From positions 186,001-250,000 of the forward strand of contig NZ_JACJTU010000002.1 of the NCBI RefSeq assembly GCF_014698835.1: a stretch of 64,000 nt of DNA, written 5' to 3'. The notes beneath the pieces are model-generated. The model saw only the letters and a program-made list of their open reading frames with translations. It was not told where the DNA came from and ran no database searches. The position numbers and the translations under genes are program-made. The DNA is from Nostoc paludosum FACHB-159 (GTDB taxonomy: Bacteria > Cyanobacteriota > Cyanobacteriia > Cyanobacteriales > Nostocaceae). Position 1 is the stretch's first letter. Each line of letters starts with the position of its first letter. Of this stretch, positions 48,134 to 56,756 are shown piece by piece.

Positions 48134-49645
48134 TTAAATATCTGTAATAAACCTTGCCTTTCTCAAAATAAATTGTAAAACTGTTTCTTGAGAAGAAATA
48201 ATATCTGCTCTGCCTTCCATACCAGATTGAATTGTACAATGGCGATCGCCTATACTTAATACTAGCTTTTCTGGTCGAATAGTTACTTCATAATTAGCAG
48301 CATTTTTCTCCTGATTTTGAGGTGCGATCGCATCTGGAGAAATAGCACTGACTTTACCTTTTAAAGTTCCATATTCAGTATAAGAACAACCAGAAACCCG
48401 CATTTGTACTTCTTGGCCTGTTTCTACTTTACGAATATCTTGAGATTGCACTAATGCCTTAATTATTAATGGTGAATCATTGGGAGAAATTTTAGCAACA
48501 GTATCACCAGAACGCAAAACTTGAGAAGGGTTACGCAAATTTAGTTCTTGAATAATACCAGATGCTGAGGCACGAATGGCTGTATTTGCAATGTCTCGAA
48601 GAGTTTGTTGTAATTCTTGTTCATCCCGATTCAATTGCTTTTGAATTTCTACTTTTTGTTGTAATAGTTGCTCTCGTTCTTGATTTAATTTTCCTAAGCT
48701 GACTTTACCTGTGGCGCTTTCAGCAGCAATTTTTTCTTGAGAAATTGCCACGTTAGCATCACTAGGATTGAGATTAACAAACGCGCCTTGTAATCTAGCT
48801 GTGGCTGCTTCTACTGCTTGTTGTTGTTGTTGAATTGCTTGTTGTTGTTCTTCTACACTAGCTTTTTGGGATTCTAAAAGTTGTTCTTGTTGTTCAACAG
48901 CTAGCTGCACTTCTTGAAATTGATCTTGAGAAATTGAGCCGGTTTTGAGTAAAGGTTGATATCTGTCTCGCTTTGCTTTTGCTGCCCTTAAGGAAGCATC
49001 GCTAGATTTTAAATTCGCTATTGCTGATTTTAACTGTGTTTGAGTTTTTTGTAATTCCTTTTGAGCTTGGCTTAAATTTGCTTTCGCTTCCCTAACTTCA
49101 GCAATTGAGGTGGTTCGCTTGTCTTGGATATCGCGTTGACTGCGATTGAGTTCAGCTTTAGCTGAGGCGATAACTCGGCTGGTGCGATCGCTTTCTGCTA
49201 TTATTTGCCCATCTAACGCCAGAATTTGGGCATCAATTTGAGATAGTTGCAGTTTGGCTTGGCGAATATTCGATTGCAGTTGGTTTTTTTGAGTCTGAAG
49301 ACGATTATCATCTACCAGGGCTATAACATCTCCTTTTTTCACTGCCTGATTTGGCTGCACGGCAATACTTTTAATCGTTCCTTCCGTTGCTGCTTGTACT
49401 AGACGCAGTTCTCCAGCAGGGCGAACAGTCGCTGCAACTTTGACTGTAATTTTATATTTCAGAATGCTTGCCAAAATAATGCTAGCAGCAAAGATGATAA
49501 GGAGAACTATGCCGCCGATAGTTGTCCAATTACTAATAGGCGGCAAGAATTCATTAGGATTAGCTGGGCGCAGGGAGTCTGGATTAGTTACTCCCTCTGC
49601 ATTGGGGTAAGAAATACCAGGTGAAGGTAAGTTTACATCAGCCAT
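48134..49645 (-). CDS. HlyD-family membrane fusion protein of the graspetide cluster
   Basis: About 503 residues: a proline-rich cytoplasmic N-terminus, one membrane helix (~45-67, IGGIVLLIIFAASIILASIL), a lipoyl half (EGTIKSIAVQPNQAVKKGDV), a very long Gln-rich coiled coil (~125-345) and the second lipoyl half with beta-barrel (ASASGIIQELNLRNPSQVL). It couples an inner-membrane ABC exporter to the periplasm/outer membrane in type I secretion. Start ATG 49645 rather than the upstream TTG. Leftward after the ligase genes (98 nt), it probably works with the C39 transporter at 52538. Confidence 0.9.
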   Translation of the reverse strand: MADVNLPSPGISYPNAEGVTNPDSLRPANPNEFLPPISNWTTIGGIVLLIIFAASIILASILKYKITVKVAATVRPAGELRLVQAATEGTIKSIAVQPNQAVKKGDVIALVDDNRLQTQKNQLQSNIRQAKLQLSQIDAQILALDGQIIAESDRTSRVIASAKAELNRSQRDIQDKRTTSIAEVREAKANLSQAQKELQKTQTQLKSAIANLKSSDASLRAAKAKRDRYQPLLKTGSISQDQFQEVQLAVEQQEQLLESQKASVEEQQQAIQQQQQAVEAATARLQGAFVNLNPSDANVAISQEKIAAESATGKVSLGKLNQEREQLLQQKVEIQKQLNRDEQELQQTLRDIANTAIRASASGIIQELNLRNPSQVLRSGDTVAKISPNDSPLIIKALVQSQDIRKVETGQEVQMRVSGCSYTEYGTLKGKVSAISPDAIAPQNQEKNAANYEVTIRPEKLVLSIGDRHCTIQSGMEGRADIISSQETVLQFILRKARFITDI

Positions 49646-49743
49646 TTTTGAATTCAATATTGTTTAGTTTGATTAAGAATAATTCAGAAGTCAGCATATT
49701 TTGTTATGTGAAAATCGACAATGATTTATGCAAATTAGTTTAG

Positions 49744-50718
49744 TTAATTAGCCAAATTTTGTAAAATCTGTGCGATCGCCTGTGAAATTGGTAAGCCAGG
49801 ACAGCGTTCCAGCCAGAAAAACTCGCCAACTGGGTTAACCTCAAGAAATACATACCGATTATCGGGTGTCAAAATAATATCAATAGCACCATAATTCAAA
49901 CGAAATTCTGCCATTAGTTTGAGCAGTTTCTCTTCAACATCTTCAGGCAAAGTGTATCTTTCCCAAGCATCAAGTAAGGCAATTCCTTGTTTACGCCAAT
50001 CGTAACGCGCTTTATCCAAAGCTTGAGAATCAACCGCAGCCGTCAACACGCGTTTACCTACAATAATTGTCCGCAACTCTAATGCTTTGGGAATTTTCTC
50101 TTGAAATGTCATTGGGCAAAAACGTAAGCCATCAAGATTATCTAAATCCTCAGATGAAATTGGATTTGTAAACACAACTTTTTCTCGCCCTTGTTCGTCA
50201 TAAATAGCGAAGGAAGAGAGCATTTTAGTAATTATTCCCTGCTGACACTCTTGGGAAAATTGTTTCACTGCCAGGGGATTATTTGTAGTTAATGTTCTTG
50301 GGGTATCTAAGCCGATTTTTCTTGCTATTTGTAATTGCAATTGCTTATTTTCGGCTCGGCGAATATTTGGCAAAGGGTCGAGATGAAAACCCTTAATACT
50401 GGCAATCATTCCCTCAATGGTGACGCGAGATTCTTTCAATGAAGCTTGTCTGAGTTGTTTATCCATCGAATCGGGAATTCTCGATCCAATAGCAATGCGT
50501 CGATACCAAACTGCTGACACTTCATTTAAATCTAATGTTTGGTCATCGACGCTAAGAGTAACTTTTTCAGTTTTCCCATAATAAACATCTAATTGCATTT
50601 CCGTGGGAAATCGGTCTGTGTCAAAACGAAATGCTTTCCCTCCTTGGGCTTCAATTGCTTGAATAACTAGAGGAATACTTTCGTTGTCTTGGCTGTGAGT
50701 AATGATTAAAACGGTCAT
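49744..50718 (-). CDS. mdnC-like: MdnC-like graspetide ATP-grasp ligase (ester-forming)
   Basis: A 324-residue ATP-grasp enzyme. The start LIITHSQDNESIPLVIQAIE, the conserved GFHLDPLPNIRRAENKQLQL and the nucleotide/metal residues (GIITKML, FQEKIPKALELR, GAIDIILTPDNRYVFLEVNP) match MdnC/MvdD of microviridin pathways. Those enzymes form two omega-ester bonds between Thr/Ser hydroxyls and Asp/Glu side chains of the precursor core, using ATP and a leader-binding site. ATG at 50718; 20 nt downstream of the MdnB-like gene, which suggests co-transcription. Confidence 0.92.
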   Translation of the reverse strand: MTVLIITHSQDNESIPLVIQAIEAQGGKAFRFDTDRFPTEMQLDVYYGKTEKVTLSVDDQTLDLNEVSAVWYRRIAIGSRIPDSMDKQLRQASLKESRVTIEGMIASIKGFHLDPLPNIRRAENKQLQLQIARKIGLDTPRTLTTNNPLAVKQFSQECQQGIITKMLSSFAIYDEQGREKVVFTNPISSEDLDNLDGLRFCPMTFQEKIPKALELRTIIVGKRVLTAAVDSQALDKARYDWRKQGIALLDAWERYTLPEDVEEKLLKLMAEFRLNYGAIDIILTPDNRYVFLEVNPVGEFFWLERCPGLPISQAIAQILQNLAN

Positions 50719-50738
50719 TATGAATTACGAATTACGAA

Positions 50739-51725
50739 TTACGAATTTTCTAAAAGTAGTGTATCAGCGATCGCCTCCGCAATAGGATAGTCCAAATCTC
50801 TCTCCAGCATTCCCCATTCTCCCGTAGGATTAATTTCTAAAAACACATATTCACCTGATGGTGTTTGAATGAAATCAAATGCTCCAAAAAGCAATCCAAA
50901 TTTGACCATAAAAGCACCAAGACAACCGATTAATTTATCAGGTAATTGATATGGTTCCCAGATTAAAGCTTCTTTTTTTCCACGTCGCCAATCTTGGGTA
51001 GATGTTGCATATTCAGATGCATCTAGCGCCCCCACAAAAAGCTTACCATTTACATAAATTGCGCGTAATTCTAATTGTTTAGGAATTTGTTCTTGAAATA
51101 CTGCTGGACAATAACGCAGTGTTTCAGCATCAGCTAAATCTTCTTCTTTAACGACGCTGGTGTACATGAAAAAAGACGAGGCTTGCATACCATAAGAAAG
51201 AGGCCTGAGCAGCTTGGTAATCATTTTTTTGTTAACTTGGTGGAAAAACTCTCGTGCTTCTTGAGGGTTGTTAGTAACGAGAGTCCGAGGGATAATAAGA
51301 CCTACTTCTGATGCGATTCGCAGTTGACGTAACTTATTTTCCGCTGCACTAATGCACTGTAAATCATCCACCCATTTGGCTGTTCTGAGACTGTCCCAAA
51401 AGCCATCCAAAACTGCGAGTGATTCTTTAGAGCAAGCTGCTTGAAATTGTGGAGCCAATTCTTTACCTAAATCGGGTTGCCAGATGCGCCGCATCCATAC
51501 TGCTTGTACTTGCTCCGTGTTGAGGGAGTTTTCACCATATTTCAGTGTATGATTATTGCCAAAGTTACTTAAATTAGCCTCAATTTGAATTGCGATGGGA
51601 AACTTATCTGTATCAAGGCGAAATGGCTGTGCGCCTCTTTTTGATACAGCTTCAGCAACTCTATCTATTGTGAAGTAATCACCACTGTGGGTAATTAATA
51701 AAACTACATCACGCTCAAGGTGCAT
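50739..51725 (-). CDS. mdnB-like: MdnB-like graspetide ATP-grasp ligase (amide-forming)
   Basis: A 328-residue ATP-grasp enzyme. LLITHSGDYFTIDRVAEAVS, AVWMRRIWQPDL, ENKLRQLRIASEVGLIIPRTL, MITKLLRPL and the metal site FIQTPSGEYVFLEINPTGEW match MdnB/MvdC. In known pathways this enzyme makes the lysine-glutamate amide after the esters are in place. It lies between the precursor gene (143 nt upstream, with a hairpin in the gap) and the MdnC-like gene. The two ligases share fold and length but are clearly diverged. Confidence 0.92.
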   Translation of the reverse strand: MHLERDVVLLITHSGDYFTIDRVAEAVSKRGAQPFRLDTDKFPIAIQIEANLSNFGNNHTLKYGENSLNTEQVQAVWMRRIWQPDLGKELAPQFQAACSKESLAVLDGFWDSLRTAKWVDDLQCISAAENKLRQLRIASEVGLIIPRTLVTNNPQEAREFFHQVNKKMITKLLRPLSYGMQASSFFMYTSVVKEEDLADAETLRYCPAVFQEQIPKQLELRAIYVNGKLFVGALDASEYATSTQDWRRGKKEALIWEPYQLPDKLIGCLGAFMVKFGLLFGAFDFIQTPSGEYVFLEINPTGEWGMLERDLDYPIAEAIADTLLLENS

Positions 51726-51777
51726 AAAATATCTTGATTCGATTTTATAAAAAAATAAACTTAGTTTAAATGGGAAA

Positions 51778-51798
51778 CCAACCCCTAAATGGAGTTGG
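51778..51798 (-). promoter_or_regulatory. Intercistronic hairpin between precursor and ligase genes
   Basis: CCAACCCC (51778-51785) and GGAGTTGG (51791-51798) form an 8-bp stem, one G-T pair, with loop TAAAT; read leftward it is followed by TTTCCC. It lies downstream of the precursor and 53 nt before the MdnB-like start. It may act as a partial terminator or stabiliser giving excess precursor transcript. Confidence 0.45.
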
Positions 51799-51867
51799 CA
51801 AAGCTAGCAGTATTCTTTTGTAATAATTTTTCAAAACTGTATCTGTATCGTAATCCAAGGTAGACAG

Positions 51868-52113
51868 TTATTCTGTGGGGAACTCGTCATCGCCATCTGA
51901 AGGATACTTCAAAGTAACGTACTCATCACTATCAGATGGGAACTTCTGAGTGACGAAAATTTCATCGTCCTTCTTCTTGGTTACATGATGAGAACCACCA
52001 CTAATTGCTTCTGATGCTTCATCAGATAAGTCCTCAAAGCTTTGCCCTTCTAAAAATCGCGCAAAGAACGGTACTGCTTGTGAATTTAGTTCTTCTGGTT
52101 TGTTTTCAGGCAT
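51868..52113 (-). CDS. mdnA-like: Two-core microviridin-type graspetide precursor peptide
   Basis: An 81-residue peptide. The leader has the ligase-binding motif PFFARFLEGQ at 15-24 and a double-glycine cleavage site AISGG at 36-40. The follower part has two core repeats 12 residues apart: TQKFPSDSDE (55-64) and TLKYPSDGDD (67-76) with Glu77 next. Each fits T-x-K-x-P-S-D-x-(D/E)-(D/E). By microviridin rules, esters would be T55-D61 and S60-D63, T67-D73 and S72-D75; amides K57-E64 and K69-D76 or E77. ATG at 52113; weak ribosome-binding site. Residues 41-54 form a Lys/Asp-rich spacer. Confidence 0.93.
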   Translation of the reverse strand: MPENKPEELNSQAVPFFARFLEGQSFEDLSDEASEAISGGSHHVTKKKDDEIFVTQKFPSDSDEYVTLKYPSDGDDEFPTE

Positions 52114-52537
52114 AATTTTGTCTTACGGTAAACTAAAGATAAATTTACACTCGCGTCCATGTTATTACATAGTTTGAAGAACAGCAAGTAATAATTTATT
52201 CTTAAATTATTTTTAACCTTAAGTAAAAATACTTGTTGGCTTGTTGGTAAGTTTCACCAAGGATTCATCGGTGGGTCAGAAGCCCCGTCCCTTGGGGCGA
52301 TTGTGTTGGGCAGGGTCTAAATCCTGCCTACGCCACGCTACCGCGAACCCCCAACACAAGTCCTGTTAAGAGTTCCCTGTTCCCTTTTAAAATTCGTTCT
52401 GAGTAAAAGAGCAATCTTCCTTTACTAAGGAACAATGTGAGGTATACAAAATTTGATTACCTGAAAAAATAACCTATATCTCAAGCAACAAGCAAGAAAT
52501 AATTAATACTTCCCAAAACAGGAGTGCTATAGAAACA
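52114..52537. other. Divergent promoter region of the graspetide cluster
   Basis: This 424-nt spacer separates the leftward precursor/ligase genes from the rightward transporter gene, so it must contain both promoters. It includes a GCCCC-GTCCCTT-GGGGC hairpin near 52283-52299 and a Nostoc-type repeat fragment TACGCCACGCTACCGCGAAC at 52319-52338. AGGAG at 52521 lies 12 nt before the transporter ATG. Confidence 0.5.
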
Positions 52538-54682
52538 ATGAAATATCAAATCGTGCTGCAACATAGTGAAGAAGACTGTGGGGCAGCGTGTATTGCCAGT
52601 ATAGCTAAATATTACGGACGTAATTTGGCGATCGCTCGCGTTCGAGAAGCTGTTGGTACAGGAGCGCAAGGTACAACTCTTGTGGGTTTGAAACGCGGTG
52701 CCCAAAGTCTTGGATTTAATGCTCGTCCAGTTAGAGCTACGCCACAACTAATTGAAAAACTTCATGAAGCACCCCTCCCCGCCATCATCCACTGGAAAGG
52801 TTACCACTGGGTAGTTTTATATGGAAAAAAAGGTAAAAAATATGTAATTGCCGATCCTAGCAGCGGCATTCGCTATCTCACTCCTGAAGAATTAACTATA
52901 GGTTGGGCAAATTATGTAATGTTACTGTTATTGCCCGACGAAATCCGTTTTTATCAGCAACAATCAGATAAAATTACAGGTTTTGGTCGCTTTTTAGCGC
53001 GAGTTTTACCTTATCGCCATATTTTAATTGAAGCAATTTTAATTAACTTGGCTATGGGAATCTTTTCCCTGGCAAGCCCTTTTTTAATTCAAATTCTCAC
53101 AGATGATGTATTAGTTAGAGGAGATACCCAACTTTTAACTACAGTTGCTATTGGTGTAATAGCGATAAATCTTTTTAATAGTACGCTAACACTCGTACAA
53201 TCTAATTTGATTGCCCACTTTGCTCAACGCCTAGAATTAGGACTCACTCTAGAATTTGGCAGACAAATTTTGCGCCTTCCTCTGACTTACTATGAAGCCC
53301 GTCGTAGTGGCGAAATTGTCAGCCGTCTTCGAGATATTCAAGAAATTAATCAGATGGTTTCCCAAGTCGTTATTGCCCTTCCTAGTAGGCTTTTTGTGGC
53401 AGCAATTTCGCTAGCTTTTATGATATTTTATAGTCCAAAGTTACTAGGTTTATCGGTGTTAGTCGCCTTACTCATGTCTTTATCGACTATCATCTTTCTG
53501 CCGAGTTTACGCCAAAAAATCCGTAACCTTATGGTTACCCAAGCTGAAAATCAAGGAATGCTAGTAGAGATTTTCAAAGGCATACTTACCGTCAAAACTG
53601 CTAATGCGGCTCCCCAAGCTTGGGAGGAAATTCAAAGTCGTTTTGGGAATCTGGCTTATCTGACTTTTAGTACTGTTCAAATTGGCATTATTAATAATGT
53701 GTTTTCTGGATTAGTTTCTGGTTTTGGAAATCTTGCCATACTCTGGTTTGGTAGCAGTCTAGTTATTAACCAAGAATTAAGCATTGGTCAACTACTAGCA
53801 TTTAACGCGATGAATGCTAATTTTAATATATTCATTACTACAATTATTGGTTTTGTAGATGAATTTGCCAGAGTTCAGACTGCAACCCAACGCATTACTG
53901 AAGTAATTGAAAGTACCCCAGAAGATGAAAATGAAGAAAAGAAGCCTTGGGCTGTAATCTCTGGTAATGCCGATATTATTTGTAATAAGCTAGATTTTCA
54001 CCATACAGGTAGGGCAGACTTATTACAAGACTTTTCCCTAACTATTCCCGGAGGAAAAGTTACAGCACTGATTGGTAAATCTGGCTGTGGAAAAAGCACT
54101 TTAGCTAAATTGATAGCCGGTTTATATACGTTGCGATCGGGTAATATTCGTTTTGGTATTTATAACCAGAAAGATTTATCTTTAGAATGCCGACGACAGC
54201 AGGTAGTATTAGTCCCCCAAGAACCCCACTTTTGGAGTCGTTCAATTCTAGAAAACTTTCGCTTTAGCTATCCTCAGGCTACATTTGAACAAATAGTTCG
54301 GGCTTGCCAAATTGCCGGCGTTGATGAATTCATTTGTGATTTACCAGATAATTACCAAACTGTATTAGGTGAATTTGGTGTCAATATTTCCGGTGGGCAA
54401 AAGCAGAGATTAGCCTTAGCCAGAGCAATAGTTACAGAGCCACCAATACTAATTTTAGATGAATCTACTAGTGCATTAGATCCAATATTAGAATCACAGG
54501 TTTTAGATAAACTTTTACATCATCGACAAGGCAAAACCACAATCATAATCAGCCATCGCCCTAGAGTGATTCTCCGTGCGGATTTTATCGTTCTTTTAGA
54601 TAAAGGACAGTTAAAAATGCAAGGTGTTCTTAAAGAAATGCAACTTATATCTGGTGAACATTTAGATTTTTTAACTCCGTAA
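52538..54682 (+). CDS. C39 peptidase-containing ABC transporter (PCAT) of the graspetide cluster
   Basis: A 714-residue exporter. Residues 1-~135 are a C39 peptidase with catalytic Cys14 (EEDCGAACIAS), His in IIHWKGYHWVV and Asp in IADPSSG. Six membrane helices (~150-430) and an ATPase follow, with Walker A GKSGCGKST, signature SGGQKQRLALARA and Walker B LILDESTSALD. It should cleave the precursor after GG40 and export the core in one step. Divergent from the precursor gene. Typical microviridin transporters (MdnE) lack the C39 domain. Confidence 0.93.
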   Translation: MKYQIVLQHSEEDCGAACIASIAKYYGRNLAIARVREAVGTGAQGTTLVGLKRGAQSLGFNARPVRATPQLIEKLHEAPLPAIIHWKGYHWVVLYGKKGKKYVIADPSSGIRYLTPEELTIGWANYVMLLLLPDEIRFYQQQSDKITGFGRFLARVLPYRHILIEAILINLAMGIFSLASPFLIQILTDDVLVRGDTQLLTTVAIGVIAINLFNSTLTLVQSNLIAHFAQRLELGLTLEFGRQILRLPLTYYEARRSGEIVSRLRDIQEINQMVSQVVIALPSRLFVAAISLAFMIFYSPKLLGLSVLVALLMSLSTIIFLPSLRQKIRNLMVTQAENQGMLVEIFKGILTVKTANAAPQAWEEIQSRFGNLAYLTFSTVQIGIINNVFSGLVSGFGNLAILWFGSSLVINQELSIGQLLAFNAMNANFNIFITTIIGFVDEFARVQTATQRITEVIESTPEDENEEKKPWAVISGNADIICNKLDFHHTGRADLLQDFSLTIPGGKVTALIGKSGCGKSTLAKLIAGLYTLRSGNIRFGIYNQKDLSLECRRQQVVLVPQEPHFWSRSILENFRFSYPQATFEQIVRACQIAGVDEFICDLPDNYQTVLGEFGVNISGGQKQRLALARAIVTEPPILILDESTSALDPILESQVLDKLLHHRQGKTTIIISHRPRVILRADFIVLLDKGQLKMQGVLKEMQLISGEHLDFLTP

Positions 54683-54920
54683 AAAAGACTTGAGATTGGG
54701 ACTAAGTATCCACCTATCTTTTCAAAAATCAAATATATAGTAGGTTAAAAACATAATATATCAATACATATTTTTATTAAATTCACAATCATTCCTAAGA
54801 ATGAAATTTTAATACATAAATTCATACTAAATTAAGTTTAAAAAAAGCTGTATGAACGATAATTGCTGATTTTAAAGTGTTTTAATAAAGTTATTAGCGA
54901 AAATTTAGAGAAGCAAAAAC

Positions 54921-55295
54921 ATGAAAGGTTTCAGGAAGCTATCCTCGATAGCACTATTGCTATTTGCCTTTGTGTATCCGCCCTCATTAGCACAAGCGAA
55001 AGATATTTCTCTAAGTAATGGTATTAATGAACAAAGTGCGGCGTCAGAGGCTAACCTAATTGCAGAGCGAAAAGGAGAGCTTTTAATTGCTCAAAGACGG
55101 TCAGGACGATATCGAATAATCCGACGGCGGCAGCCTTTGGGATTGGGAAGATATCAAATAATCCGACGCGACCCTTACGGACGAACTCGAATAATTCGAC
55201 GAGGCGACCGTTTCAGAAGATATCAAAATTTTCGACAGCAGCGGTTAAGACAACGGGAGTTCAGGCGGCAACGATACTACAGGCAATGGTATTAA
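54921..55295 (+). CDS. Small secreted arginine-rich protein
   Basis: A 124-residue protein with a signal peptide (~1-26, LLLFAFVYPPSLAQA). The mature part is highly basic; three motifs (RYRIIRR, RYQIIRR, RTRIIRR) are spaced 12-16 residues apart, then a Gln/Arg/Tyr-rich tail. No family was recognised. It follows the transporter gene by 238 nt on the same strand; whether it belongs to the cluster is unknown. Such cationic exported proteins may bind envelope polymers or nucleic acids. ATG at 54921. Confidence 0.65.
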   Translation: MKGFRKLSSIALLLFAFVYPPSLAQAKDISLSNGINEQSAASEANLIAERKGELLIAQRRSGRYRIIRRRQPLGLGRYQIIRRDPYGRTRIIRRGDRFRRYQNFRQQRLRQREFRRQRYYRQWY

Positions 55296-55313
55296 TCTCA
55301 GACAAGTAACCAA

Positions 55314-55448
55314 TTAATTGGCGTTGCATATTTGCGGGATGATTTTGATGGTTTTGTAGGATGGGTATCTTGCCCGTCCCTTTTATTTTCGGCGGTTAGG
55401 GATGTCCACCCCACAAAAATCATACTGATTTTATGCAACGCCAATTAA
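55314..55448. mobile_element. MITE-like element with perfect 17-bp terminal inverted repeats
   Basis: TTAATTGGCGTTGCATA (55314-55330) is exactly complementary to TATGCAACGCCAATTAA (55432-55448); weaker pairing continues inward. The element is 135 bp and non-coding, with interior GATGTCCACCCCAC like the repeat at 26051-26073. The perfect ends and short size fit a miniature inverted-repeat element. TTAA at each tip may include the target site. Confidence 0.7.
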
Positions 55449-55500
55449 TAATTGGTTAGTGGTTTTTGATGAACCACTAACCATCAACTATCATCAGATT

Positions 55501-56505
55501 TTAATGACTTGCTACTGGCTCTGTTTCCAGGCGAGCCAGTCGGTCTGCCAAAAGTTTTTCCAGGTCTTCTAGTGCTTTGGTGAAACCTTTGATGCCCTCG
55601 TCTAGTTTATCAGTTGCCATGCGGTCAGCAGCGTGCATCTTGTCAAATGTAGCTTTATCAATGGATATTTTTTCAATTTCCAAGTTTGCTACATTGGCTG
55701 GGTCGAGCTTCCGTGGCAGTTCTCCAATAGTTGCTTGTAATTCAGCCAAAAGCGACGGTGAAATTGTCAGCAAGTCGCTACCTGCCAGTTCAGTAATTTC
55801 ACCAAGATTACGGAAGCTAGCTCCCATAACTTCGGTTTTGTAGCCGAATTTCTTGTAGTAGTTATAGATTTTGGTGACTGACAAAACTCCTGGATCTTCG
55901 GCTGCGGGATAGCTATCGCGTCCAGTATCTTTTTTGTACCAGTCGAGAATCCGACCGACGAAGGGAGAGATTAAGGTAACGCCGGCTTCTGCACAGGCGA
56001 TCGCTTGGTGCAAACCAAACAATAAGGTAAGGTTACAATGAATACCTTCTTTTTCCAGAATTTCCGCAGCGCGAATGCCTTCCCAGGTGGTGGCAATTTT
56101 AATTAAAACGCGATCGCGGCCAACTCCAGCAGCTTTATACTGAGCAATTAATTCCCGTGCTTTAGTCACTGTAGCTTCAGTATCATAAGACAAACGAGCA
56201 TCCACTTCCGTAGACACGCGACCCGGAATAATTTCCAAAATCTTCAATCCAAAAGCCACTGCCAGACGGTCAAAGGCTAGAGAAACTATCTGTGCTTGGG
56301 TAGCTCCGGCTCCAGCGTCTTTTTTTGCTTGAAGTAAAGTGCGATCGACAATTTCTTGATATTCCGGCATTTGCGCCGCAGCAGTAATCAACGAGGGATT
56401 TGTGGTAGCATCTTGGGGTTTAAACTTTTCGATTGCTTGGATATCCCCTGTATCTGCAACCACAACAGTCATTTCTCGCAATTGTTCTAGTAAACTTTTA
56501 GACAT
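55501..56505 (-). CDS. tal: Transaldolase
   Basis: A 334-residue TIM-barrel enzyme of the pentose phosphate pathway that moves a dihydroxyacetone unit between sugar phosphates. DATTNPSLI (~33-41), the Schiff-base lysine in [12 protein letters not shown], and [18 protein letters not shown] are diagnostic. ATG at 56505. Same strand as pyk and gap with spacers of 251 and 369 nt, so a shared catabolic theme rather than a tight operon. Confidence 0.96.
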   Translation of the reverse strand: MSKSLLEQLREMTVVVADTGDIQAIEKFKPQDATTNPSLITAAAQMPEYQEIVDRTLLQAKKDAGAGATQAQIVSLAFDRLAVAFGLKILEIIPGRVSTEVDARLSYDTEATVTKARELIAQYKAAGVGRDRVLIKIATTWEGIRAAEILEKEGIHCNLTLLFGLHQAIACAEAGVTLISPFVGRILDWYKKDTGRDSYPAAEDPGVLSVTKIYNYYKKFGYKTEVMGASFRNLGEITELAGSDLLTISPSLLAELQATIGELPRKLDPANVANLEIEKISIDKATFDKMHAADRMATDKLDEGIKGFTKALEDLEKLLADRLARLETEPVASH

Positions 56506-56559
56506 AAAATACTCCGTGATGTTTGTTTAGGATTTACTTAATTCCCAAGTTATTGCTGA

Positions 56560-56606
56560 GTTAAGAGTTAGGGGTTAAGAGTTAGGAGTTAGAAGTTAAG
56601 AGTTAT
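56560..56606. repeat. Heptad tandem repeat (GAGTTAG / AGTTAAG)
   Basis: Seven-base units GAGTTAA, GAGTTAG and close variants repeat from 56560 to 56606 in the spacer between pyk and tal. It is a typical short tandemly repeated sequence of heterocystous cyanobacteria. Confidence 0.75.
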
Positions 56607-56756
56607 TCTTCTTGTCCCCTCATCTCCCCATACTTCGGCTCCGCTCAGTACAAGTCTCCCCACTCCCCACTACCTTCAATCCCGATTCTGGCAATTTTTC
56701 TTAACTATTGCCTAATTTTGCTTGCTATCCAGAGCCACAGCCTTATTTTAGATGGC

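Noticed and set aside
52260-52345. Right end of an IS200/IS605-type element upstream of the C39 transporter
   Set aside because: AGAAGCCCCGTCCCTTGGGG resembles such hairpin ends, but no transposase or TnpB remnant or second end is visible; more likely a dispersed repeat.
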